From the NCBI RefSeq assembly GCF_047663525.1, contig NC_092613.1:6349501-6413500 (forward strand): DNA of 64,000 bases, given 5' to 3'. This document shows positions 11,501 to 23,500 of the stretch, piece after piece. Position 1 is the first letter of the stretch, and each line of letters begins with the position of its first letter. This DNA is from Anas platyrhynchos. Lineage: Eukaryota > Chordata > Aves > Anseriformes > Anatidae. The position numbers were made by a program, and so were the translations under genes. The notes under the pieces are model-generated. The model worked only from the letters and a program-made list of their open reading frames with translations, was not told the origin of the DNA and ran no database searches.

Positions 11501-14500
11501 GGAGGCATGTCATCTGCCCTGTCCCACCCGCAGCTCTTAAAAATTATTATCCCTGACTTACTCCTTTTGTCTGGTTTTGTATCTTACTGGAAATCTCAAG
11601 CTTTTGCTTCTGAGTTTTTTTCCCAACCTTATGAGATACTGGTGTTCAAATATTAGAGCAAAAGAAATTATACAAAGGGCTTCCTAAAATTGCTGTTGTC
11701 AGCTCTCTCTGGATCGGTCAGCAGTTCTGGGTAAAACCTTTGACCTTACCCATTATTAAACATTATTTTCTGATTAATCCCACTGCAGAGTGCCTTGTTC
11801 ATAGCATCACTGTAAGTAGCTTTGTAATGAGTAATTGCTAGCGGTGTAGGCAACAGAGAAGTCAGTGGGACTGCTCCAGAGGGATTCACTCCTCCCTGCC
11901 CCTGGGGGCAGCACAGCAGGACCCCAGCCCATGGCTGCACCATTCCCTTGTCTCACATGCAGCCTGCAGGGCTGAAGTCCCCTGCCCCTTCCACACGGAG
12001 ACCACGGTGGGATGCAGCAAATGGTGGGCTGCAAACCTCTCTGCATTCGGCCACCGGTCATGGTTAGTTTGAGCCAGGTGCTGTTGAGCTCGGAAGACCT
12101 GTAGGGACGTTTGTCACCGTGCTGACGATGTTAAGTTGTGGGTTACATCTCTGGGAGCAGCTCAGCTCCCAACCCGAGGAACATTTCGCATCTCTGCTGC
12201 TGTTGAAGCAGTTAAGAGAAGCTCCTGATGCAGAACAGCTGGGGACCAGTGGCTACTGGGCCACCAGGGCTCTGCTGCCCTCAGCCACCACCAGGCTCAG
12301 CGCTGCACTGGTGCACCCAGCTTGGTTTCTGCAGCAATCACATCTGCTGTGATACCAATGCCAGGCATGCATTTTGGTGATCCCATGGCACAAGAGACGG
12401 TATGCAGATTCCTAAGCAAATTTATCTGGGAGAAAGTTGCAGAATTTTCTCTCCTAAATGTGTTGTCTGCATGAGCAGTGTCTGCGTGAGCAGTAGTTTT
12501 GTCCTGTAAGAATTTCAGGATAAAATTTGTCATTTACTTGAGGACACGTTCAAGTTTTTTTTTTTTTGTTTTTGTTTTTGTTTTTTAAGAAAAAAAAAAG
12601 AAGGAGGGAGTTAGGCAAGCTTATCAAAGGATTTATCAAGGCTTTATAGTTGCTGCACATCACTGCTTGGTCAGATCCTGGTCTCCCTGTGATGTTTCCC
12701 AAGAGGCTTTATGCTTTGGAATAGTTGGATGTTACCTTCCCTAGCCAGAACAAACCAAACCATCTTCTGCATAAAGAAGCAGATGAAAAGACAGATGGGA
12801 CGGCAGCATCCAGGAGAGGTGGAGAAAAATGTTTCAAAAATGGAATAACAATGCATTTGCTGGTTTTGCAATTTTTCTCCCTGCACTGGAGTGCGTAGCA
12901 GGCAGCAGTGAAAGCATTTCGCAAGTAGCATCAAGAGTTTTCCCCACCCATCATTCAGGGTGGGACGCTGTCATGCTGCATTGCCTGTGCTTTGCCCTGC
13001 AGCCTGGGAGAAACCTGCTCTTGACGTGTTTATTCGGAGTCCTTTACTTCTCTCTGTCTGCTACTCTAGAAACAAACAAATTGCAAGGGAAAAAATTAGA
13101 GCTAGGTAATGAACTGATCGCGTCCTTAGATGCAGAAGTCAGAAACACCCAGTTATCTGGGAGGGCCTCTGACCAGGACGCGCAGCAGGGATCCGAGCAC
13201 AATTCTGCACCGAGCAAGTCAGTGCCTTCCTCTGTGCTCCAGAGGAGAGGGCCTTTGCCTCTTATACAGAAGATTTTCTGGAAGAAAAGTCAGAAAAGGA
13301 CCCATAGTCAACGACTGAAATAAAGCCATTTTGACTTTCTCTCTGGCACCATTTTTCTCCCGGTTGGAACAAGAGGCGAGAGACATTTATTTATTTACCT
13401 GTCTGGTGTGAGCACTGGGTGTCACAGTTAATGCTCCTTAAGTGGGCATTCATCTCAGACTGAGAGCTGGTGCTCCAAAGCGCTTATTAATTTGAAGGCA
13501 TTTCTTTGCTGCTGCCAGTGAAGGGAAGCACTTAGTCTTTGGGCCTGATAAGAGCACCTGCGTGCTATCAGGGCTCATCTTCACTTCCTTTCCTCCCCGT
13601 GCCTCCCCTCCTTTTTTTAATATGAATGAACGGCTCCCAAGGCTTGGCCTCAAATGTACAGACTCGTTTCAGAGTAGGGAGGAAAAGTTCAGGCTAACGT
13701 TTGGGATGCTGCACGTGAGCAGCATCCTGCATCCCAGGAGAGTCCTGGAGAGCTGCCCTGACCTCCCAGGTCCCATGGGAGAAGGCTCGGTGACAGCCAC
13801 CACTCTTCTGAAATGATTTCCAGATCTTGTAGGACAGAGGGAATCACTGCTTTCTGCCTCCACCCTGCTTTGAGGGAATTCCTGGTCTTTTCCAGCATTT
13901 CTAAAGGGTGGAGGTGTGGACCTGGCCCGCCTCCCCCGTGCAAACACCCACAAGCAGTGGGCAGATGCAAGTCAAGGTGTTAGGAAATCTGGGCGGTTTA
14001 TGAGGTTTGAAGGTGAGAGATTGATTATTTCCTTTCACTAATGCCATTCTGCAGAGGGCGAGCTCGCCCTACACACATAATGGCATCAGCAAAAATTAGG
14101 AGATGGTTGTCAAGTGGCTCTTCAGACCACAGACCGTGAAATGGCATCGCCTCCACTGTTAGCAGTGAAGGTCTCTGGCGTGGGGATGTGGGTCTTAGTC
14201 CAAAAAAGCCTCTCTTAAGGCACGGACGTGGCCCTTTGCCGAGATCAAGAAGCGATCGGGTCAGCTACGTTGGTGTGGGGATTTGTGGGGACCATTTGGC
14301 ACACAGATCTGAAATCCGCTGAAGCTGGCAGGAGGCTCCTCATCGATTTGGAGGCTTTGGTGCAGGCTCCTGTTGCAAAGAGGAATTCTAAGATACCAAT
14401 TAGGTCCGTGCCACTTGAAAGAGATTAAAATGGGCTCAGCCAAGCATCTGGTAGCATCAGCAATAAAAGTCATGCACTGACTTTGGTAATGAGCTTCACA

Positions 14501-17500
14501 TCACACGGGAACTATTTTCCCATGAGTTTGCAAAAGGCCTCCCCGCCCTGCCAGGGCCTGCACCGACTTGCCGCTCAGGGCTCCCTGTGTTGCAGAAAGG
14601 AGACTTTCCAAACAGGCGGTCGCTTTGCTTCACCCTTCCCAGGGCTGGCAAGGAGGAGAACAATGCTGTGTGCCACTATAAAACGCAGCAGGAAATACAG
14701 AATTGATAATTCCCACCTATAAACACGGACGCACTCACACCTTCCCTCGCCCGCTCTGCTGGCAGATATCCCATGTGAGTGCACTGGAAAGCAAACAATA
14801 GCTTTAGCTAAATAACAAGCCAGCTCTTCCACAGTTAGCTGAATTGGCTTCAGCAAATGCCCAGGGGCTCCATGGCTCTGCCAAGCTTCTGACAGCCCTA
14901 CGAAATAATCCCAGTTTACACTGACTCATAAAGCACGGTGACAGGGCTCCCATCTAACAGGCTGCTGCTCTGTCCTGCGAGCCCTGAGCCCTGAGAGTGG
15001 GTTCCCCGCTCCGTGAGCCACCAAAGGCCACCCTGCACCTCCCCGTCCCTCGCTGTCCTGAGAGTTTCTGAGCAAGTAGCCAGGAAAATGAAGAAAAAAA
15101 TGAAGATTTTATCAGCCTTGGAAGGATGTATTCATCCCCAGCGGTACCCCGTGGTTTTCTGAAAGTCATTTTGGCATTCTTGTGTGCTCTGGCCAAAGCA
15201 AAACTGGGATGGAGAGCACCTCTGCAGTGTGGCCACCATGAAATTTTCAGTGGGCCTGCACCACTGCTGCAGGAGCCCCCAAGACTCACCGTGCTTGCCC
15301 ATGAGCCTCGTCCTTGCTCTTCTTATCGCATGCAAATTCTTTTTCCAAATCCCTGGGAGCTCTGCAGGATGCACCAAACCTGTTATCTTCCGTGCTGCAG
15401 TACTAACAGGTTTTTTCTGTGTCCTCTGGAGTAAGTGCAAAGAGAATTTTCTCCCCTCGCAGCAATTCACCTGTTTAGATGCAAACCTGCAGAATGAAAG
15501 TATCAAAACGACTTCTGACTTGTGCTCAAGTGGCAGAGCAATCTGGGTCCAGTGTAACCGGACTGAAGTGTTCCTTCTTATCCTGACACCATGCCTGCTG
15601 CGCAACCCGCTCTGAGTTTTCAGCCGTTACTTGTGCAAGTCTCTGGGACGCAGCAGAGAGGATTCACTGCATTCCTGAAGATCAGTTTGTTAATGGAATT
15701 ATTTGGCTTAATTAATTAGCATAATGACAATTCTGCAGAGTGTTGGAGGCAGAAATGATGCTGAGTGTGCTCAGGGCTGGGATGAAGTGGGGCAGAGCAG
15801 CAGGATTAGGGTGATTCTGCATAGGACACCAAGTTCTTTTTTGCATGGTTAACCTTTTTTTCTAGGTTAGAAATAAATTTATATATGTATGTATATATAT
15901 ATATTTAGATAGGCACAGGATTATTGCACTAGGCACAGGCTTTTCACACCTTGTGCCATGAATTTCCATGAAAATACCAAGGTGTCAGTGTTTGACTTTT
16001 CTCTCCCAGCCCAAGGGACCCTTGGGCAGCTGTTGCAAAAAGAGGTATCCAAAGTGCATCTGCTTAAACTCAGTGAGGAAAAAAGCCATCAGCCCAAGAA
16101 GAGACCACAGACTAGCTTTTCCCAGAGATGAGCTAAGCCTTCAGGAGAAGATCTCTGTCACCATCTTTATCCTTTAGTTTTTTTTATGCCTCTTTGTTCT
16201 GTTTCTTGGAGATGTGCTTGTCAGGGTGCAGAGGGATACAATGGAAAAACTTGGGCAAAATGGGGCAAACAGCACTAAAATAGCTTTATTTTTTTACCTT
16301 TCTGGAACACACACCTTTGTAACTTGTATCACAGGACTGACATCCAGAAGCTTTAGCATTGCAAGAGAATATTGGATCCAGTCCTGGTGTACTTGGGGAA
16401 AATCTGGAGTACTTTTGGTGAAGTGGTGGAGACATTTCAAACTGACAGCAGGACAACTAAAGCTATCATTTGTTTTGACTAATTGCAGTGGGATTTCTAC
16501 TGTCTTGTCCCCTTTCTTTCCTTCTTTCTTAATTTCCTGGCTTAGTCTTGTCATTTCTTACATCACATCCCGCATTGTTCTCAAAGCTGTTGTACAAGCT
16601 GACACAACACACCTTGTAATTCATAAGCAGATATTCATTGTCCCACTGCTCTCTTGGCACAATGAGATTCAAAAATCCCTTCTTACCACTTTCTCACTCC
16701 CTTTAGTCTCTTTCTAAGGATTTCACAGGTGAAAGAGGAACAAAATACCATAAGGAAATGAAAAATAAGTGCAGGCAGTGCTGGAAGGTCAGAATGGCTC
16801 AGCATTCTGTGATGGCAAGAGATGGGATGTGACCTTTCCTGTGCTTACGAGTTGGGTTAAACCCCATGTGTTGAAAACAAGGCATTTGCTCTCGTGGCAG
16901 GGTCATGTTTGAGCTTTCACCTCTGATACCAAGTTTTTGGATGCCACATCCCAGTGACTGAGTCCCCAGATTTCAAGGGAGGGTTTGGCATCCTTCTAAG
17001 GGCTGCAGGTGGGCTGAACTCCCAAACATTTTGATGTTTGTGCTCTGCTTGGCAAATAAACACCTGTGATGAGAATGAAGTATGCAGAATGGGATTCAGA
17101 TCCTCAAGGAGTTGGCACTTAAAATCAGTCAGCTCAGGTGCAATATATTAGTGGATCTGTGAAAGGAGGCTGGTTCTGGTCTTCCTTCCAGGCTCACGCA
17201 GCAAAGACCAGGAGATTGGGCCACAAAAATACCAGAGAAGCAAACAAATTTGGTAGCCGCTATACCCATGCATGAAAGGGCTTGGCAATGGTGATCTCCA
17301 TCTCAACCTTTCCTGATTTTTGTTGTCTCCCCTCTTGTTGATCAGCTGTACAACGGGACCCTGAAGCGGGACGTGGAGAACCGGCGCTACAGCTCGTACA
17401 GCCAGATGGAGGGCTGGGGCAGCAAGCACTACAGCAAGGCCGTCTGCAGCCCCACCAGGGCCGGCAGCGACTACTGCTTTGTGCAGAACATCAAGAGCAG

Positions 17501-20500
17501 CCGGAGCGAGCCCGACCTCTACTGCGAACCACCCCGGGGCACGCTGAGGAAGAGTCAGGTCGGGGGCCGGGCAGAGCACAAGGCGACCTTGAACCGCCAG
17601 AGCATCTACAGCAGCTGTAGCACCCAGCAAGGAACTACCAGGACAAGTAAAAAAATGCCAGCACGGGCCCTCTCCTGCCCCTCCAGCAACAAGCCCGATG
17701 TGGTCTATGCCCAGCCGGTGATGAGCGGCAAGCAGGAGGTGGTTTATGGACAGACTCATTCCAGCTCCAGGTAAGTCTGCTGCCATGGGATGAACCCGAG
17801 TAAATGCTGACTTCTCCTTTGGAGGTCTGTCCGTCTGAGCTGCTTTACAGCCACTGCGGAGCTGGTCACCATGCTTAATCGCATCCTGCAGTGGCGTCTA
17901 AAGTGGGTCAGATGAGTCACGCTCCAAGGGCTTATTTCTCTTTGTGGATTATGGAGGGAAAGCAGTGTGGTTGGCTCAGTGTGAATGTCTCTGCTGCAGC
18001 TGTGGGATGCTGGACAAGATGATGGTGTCTCGGTGGTGGTATTGGCCGACAGCTCCTTTGCAAGATGAGGGTGGGGATGTGAAGAGCGAAAATGCTGATG
18101 TGCACTTTGGGTGTCACGCTGCTCTGCTTTGGCAGAAAACCAACCTGAAAAAAAAAAAAACAACTAAAGCTAAGGAGCTGGTTCCTGAGGGTCTGACTCA
18201 GAGCAGAGCTGAGAACCTGGTGAGCAGTTGTATTCACCCTGCTGGCTTTCCACCCAGTCCTTGCTTCATTCCCCCAGAAGGTCTGATTTAGGTTCCAAAA
18301 AAAAAATGAGTCAGAAACTGATTCCTAACTGATTCCTAATTGGAATTATTTACCTGGCCAGGAAAGAATGGAAGCTGTTCACTTCCTTCCTGTCCAGAGC
18401 ATTCAGCTCCATTGGGCCGGGAATTACAGAGGATTGTCCTTAACTGAGAGGATTGTCCCAATCCTCTCAGTTAGCACCAGGTCACTTCTTGCAAATGTTT
18501 CCTACAACAGTAGGGCATGTAAAATACATCAGTGAGTTCAGACACCACCAAGCTGATATTTCTGTACAATGCAGCAGAGCTTTCATCCCAAAATAAACCC
18601 AACAAAACAAGCAACAGCAACAAGCACCAAAAAACAAACTAACTAAACACCCAACTTTCCAAATAAAAAAAAATCAGTGGGATTTTGATAGCATTGCAGT
18701 GATGTTTATTGAAAGCTCCCCTGATATTGAGAGCCACACTGCCTCCAACTTTGGAGCATAAAACATATTCCAGTGCTTAAGTAGTCTTGGAAAATATCTT
18801 GTTCAAGGTTGTGATGCTTTATTGGGCTAGGGAAAGAGGGTCTGCATCTCCCATAGGTGTTCTCAGGGGCTGCTGCATAACCATTGCTGCATCACTGGCA
18901 AACAGGGCTTGCTCTGCGCCACCCCAGATGTCCCATCTCCCATGCAGGCTCTGCAGTTTGTCACACAGACCCTGGAAGCTCCTGAGCTCATTTCTTGTGG
19001 TCCCGGGTGCAGAAGGGAATTTGCACGCTGCCGGATAAGTAAGAGGCTGTTTAACAGGGAGTACAGCCTTTGTTACAGCTCACACCAAAGGCTGGATTTT
19101 GTTGAGCTTCTGACCCAAGGTGTGTTGTAGATGTGGAGAAAATCCCCCACCACAGTCAGCAGTGTGAGCCGGATCGTGCCCTTGTTCACATCTGAATGTT
19201 GGTTTCCAGATTTTTCTGGCTAATTCTCTGCTTAACCTCCTTCATTTCACCTTGAGTGGGGTAAATAGGTCCCGGAGTGTCTATGCCAAGGAAAGTCACC
19301 TGCCCGTTAGCATGTTGACATGAAGCCTTGACTTCCCCTGTGCCCAGTTCCCTTCAATTTAACACATGCAAATCTAGCCCTAGCCAACCTGGAGCACCAG
19401 TGGTGTTGGCTTGCTCATTTCAGAAGCTCTGTAATTCCTCCGGGATGAGAAATGGAGACATTACATAAACTGGAGGTAACTTGTTCCAGGGAATTTCTGA
19501 GTAAAGAGCATAAAGGTGTAGTGGGAGTGATGGCAGAATGACTGAACACGGGGCTGCAGCTGGCTTCTACATGGGGAAACCAAGGCTTCTGAGAAATCAG
19601 TCCCAGGCAGGCTTTTCCACTGCACTGTGTAGCATTATGGCTGTAGACTTGGTCATTGCTTTGGAGAGGTCACTGGAAGAATAATGACACTTTCCGAAGA
19701 GGAGGAGAACTGCTGCTGCGGGAGGAATCCTCCCCAGCGCTGGATGCCCTTTGGTCAGGGAGTGGCTGCATTTAGACAGTTCTCCTGGCTTGGGGCATTG
19801 CTCATCTGGCAGAACTGGTTCTGGTGTGGAAACGAGGGCTTCAAGTCCTGGGCTCAACGGGGGCTGTGTCCCCTGCGTGAATCTGATCTGGCTGGGGCAC
19901 ACCCCCGTGCTTCGCATGAGACTCACTGCGGAGCCGGATGGGTTTGGAGAGCAGTTTGTGCAAGCACCTCTGCTCCTGGCTCTAAGGAGCTGAGGTTGGC
20001 AGTTGTTGTCGTCATCATTTTGATAACACACTAAGGATTTGGCCTCTTTGGAAAAATGATGCATTTTGGGGGGTCAGTTGCCCTTATGGAGCATGTGGCA
20101 GGCTGCTGTTAGCCTCGGTCTGGGGCGTGCTTCTGTTGGGAAGGGACCCTCTGGAGATGGGTTAGGACCATGCCTGGGCTCTCTTTGCTGTGTAGGATCG
20201 TTTCTGGTTGGAGGAGTCTGCACTTGGAGCTGATCTGCATTTGGGTAGCTTAATCTTTGGGTAGGGAGAGGTTTGCTCGTAGGCAACCCATTATTAGTGG
20301 CTGTGTGCCGGAAGAGGGCTTAGCTGGGGAATAGCTGCTGGAGTCCTCTGTCCAAGGCTCTGTTCTTCCTTTGTGTTCACTTCTCACCATACGAACCTCC
20401 TGTGTATGTGGATAAATTGTCTGCAGGCTGGCAAACAGTCTCAGTGAGCAAGGGAAGGGCCCGGTGGTGTCCAGGCTCCGAGAGGCAATCTGATGGGGAG

Positions 20501-23500
20501 ATTTCCACTGCGGTGAGGGGCTGGTGGCACCGGCGAGCCACTGAGTCTCTGTTTATTAAGGAACTGCTCTGTAATGCGGGGGCTCTGAACAGTGTCAGTG
20601 CTGGTGCAAGAGCTCTGCTCCTGAGGCTTCTCCTGCTCCGGGTCTGATCTTCTCTTTGGATGGTGTGAGATGAAAATGGGGACATTTGGCGTTCCCAGGT
20701 AGTGAAAGCGGTGTGTGGATATCTAAATACTGGGCAGTGAGAGCTCTCCAGCTCTGTGTACCAAGCAGTCCCTACAGCAGAAACAGCATTTGATCACAAA
20801 GTTATGTAATTTCTGGAATTATTCATGTTTGTGTGATTGTTTCCATTTATTGAACCAGCTTTGGTTGTATAATGGAAGAGCTGTCTCTTCAGTAACTGTC
20901 TCTCAGAAGAGTCCCTGCTCTTACAGCAATGACTCTAGGTGAGGAAAGTGCCTTTCCTCCAGCTAGCTGTTGAGCTGTTAAGTTAACACCTAAATGTTTT
21001 GGGGGAAAAGCTTGTGCCATAAAGTAAAACATGCTGTAGGGTTTTACCCACCCCGTAACACTGGCTCTGGTGATGAAATCTGAGTTTGGCACTGTTTCTT
21101 CAGGTCGGGGGGTTAAACAGCACAGACCTGCTGCCAGAAACCTCCTCCTGAAGTCTCTTTTCTTCAACCATCCCTGTGGTTACAGCCCTGCCTCGGTGAG
21201 CAGGGTCGGGATGTCCCTTCCAGACACTTCTCTACAGCCACTCAGGGGCTTTGTAAGCATTATGTGATATCTGCAACAGCATTTCCAAGCTCAGCATCTC
21301 TGGGCTCAGAAGTTCGTGGGTTAATTTGGTGGCTCCTGCCCAAAGGCAATTACCAAGGTGCACCATACATATTTTGCCAGAATACAGCTCTGTGGAGCAA
21401 GTCCTTCTACCTGGCGGAGCTGGAGGGAGACCTGCTGGTGCCCAGCACCCTTCTCCTTCCTAGGCTGCTCTGACACCCTGCGGATCTGCACCCTCTTGTC
21501 CTGGGAGGTGGCAGCAGCTGTGGTTCCAGCACCTCGTGAAGACACATATGGTAGCCCCTCGTAACCACTTCCTCTGGCAGACGGCACTTCTCTGCTGTGG
21601 CAACACGCTCCAAGTGGCAGTGTGCCACCTGGAACTAGTCAGCAGCTTTTAGCTAAATAACGTGAGATTGGGGAGTGAAGCTTCTACGCCCTCCTGGCTC
21701 ACCAAGTAGTGATAATGAGAAGCAGTAATAAAGGGTGTGATATTTAATGCATCCTGTAAGTCCTTGAGTCTTTTTCCTCCTCCAGCTGGAACTCAAAGCA
21801 CAGGAAGAGTAGCGCTGCCACTGGCTGATGCTGTTTTAGCTCTGCTTGCAGATGCGGTGCACTTAGTGCTTTGTGTGTTGTGTTCAGATGGGACCGACAG
21901 CCCCAGCTGGGTTGGTGACACACGGTGCAGGTGGCTCAGCAGCAGTTTGTGCCATATCCAAGTGGTTGTATGTGCCTTGCTCCAACAGGAGGTGCCTGCA
22001 TCTGAGCCAGTGTCCCCGTTGCCCCTGCAGAGATGCAGTCAGTGGCCAAGGGAGCTGAAATCTGGGTAGGTCAGTGAATTACCTGCTGGCAAAGTCAGTG
22101 CCTCTCTGTGCACTCCAGAGCCCCAGGTGACTGCCTCAGCTGGAGGCTGGGGCAACCTTTTGGATTTTCAATATTGCAAAAGCACCGTTCAGATATGGTC
22201 ACATCTGCCTATGGTAACCCTGGCTTGGCCCAAGCTGAGCTGCAGCAACCCCTGTGAGCTGTGGCTAAACTTCAGGGACAGTAACAGTGTGTCCTGAAAC
22301 CCTACATTCCTAGGCAGAAGTTCAGTCCCTCTGGAAATGTTCCAAACAGGGAAAACACAGAAAAGTTATTGAAAGAGTCAGAAAGGTATTTATGGGGGTT
22401 TCTGATAGATCTCCTCTTTGGGGGGATTAACCAAAAGAAATCAGTATCAAAGCAGAAATTCTCCAGGACCGTGCCACACATGAACACAGAACCATGTAGA
22501 AAAGCAGACATCTTGATATTATTTTGTTTTTGTATAGGATAAGCTGCCTCTAAAAATGTCTGTTTCACCATGCTGGCTCTGTGTGATGTGAACTCGTCTG
22601 CACTGTGCATTTGCATCCAAAGCAATTTCAGGGGAGCTGTGCATGATGCTGTCCTGGTGCGGTTCATACCACAGCTTGCTCATGGTGAGGATCTCCTTGT
22701 CCCTGGCTCAGTGTCCATCTCCCTGGTGTCTACCAACCTAGCAAAGCCCGAGGGGAAGCTTCATCTGAGCTCTCAGTGGCACCAAAACCTGGGTGGAGTC
22801 CCGTGGACAAATGTGGCTGCTTGGCATGGAGCAGCACCATTGGTTTGCTCCTGTGTGGCCTGGCTCTGGAAGGCTTGGATGTGCTGGGTTCACTCGAGGT
22901 TTTGAGTGTCTTCACTCTCATTTTGTTAATGAACAATGCGATTTGTTACAGTTTCCTAGCTTCCTCCTCTGCTGGGGCTTAACAACCAGGATGGAGGCTT
23001 AGATCTGCTCAACACAAACTAATCTGTTAATACAAAGTGAACAAAAGACATTCCTGTCAAACTAGAGAATTTCCCTTTCTGTGATACTGACACTCTTAAG
23101 TATTTGTTTCCCTTCCACACCTGAATCTGATCATCTAATTTGTCTCCCGATGAATCATTTCTAATTGAGGTCTCTCCTTACTCTGATTGCTTCTTTCTTG
23201 TGGAAGAAGAACAACCTTTGGAGCTCTTCCTACCAGGCGCATTGGCCCAGGTTGGAGATGGCGGTGCTCCAAGAATTCATCCTGGAGCAGGCTGTTGTTC
23301 TCATGGTGTTGATCTGGTTAGGAATATCCCTGACTGGCTGACAAACTGTTAGCACGGGCCTTGCCAGGGCGATTCTGTTCTCAGCTGGGAGAAATCACTG
23401 CTGCTTCTCCAGGGGAACAACAGATCCCAGCTGCTCACCCTCAGTGAACTGCTCCTGGCAGTTAGCCAGCAGAGGAAATGGATCTTTTCCTATCTTTCCC

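Noticed and set aside
12829..13323. 164-codon + strand open frame in PKP1 intron 2
   Set aside because: No homology recognised, competing frames on the other strand, and it would not join PKP1 exons in phase.
16214..16717. 167-codon + strand open frame in PKP1 intron 2
   Set aside because: Compositionally plausible but no family match and no splice context. Chance open frames of this length are expected in 64 kb.
17148..17786. 212-codon - strand open frame
   Set aside because: It is the mirror of the large GC-rich PKP1 exon 3. Its alanine/valine/leucine-rich composition is a codon-complement artefact.
20135..20165. Short CR1-like block in - orientation (TTGGGAAGGGACCCTCTGGAGATGG)
   Set aside because: Only about 25 bp resemble the CR1 tail. 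The flanking sequence does not continue the match.
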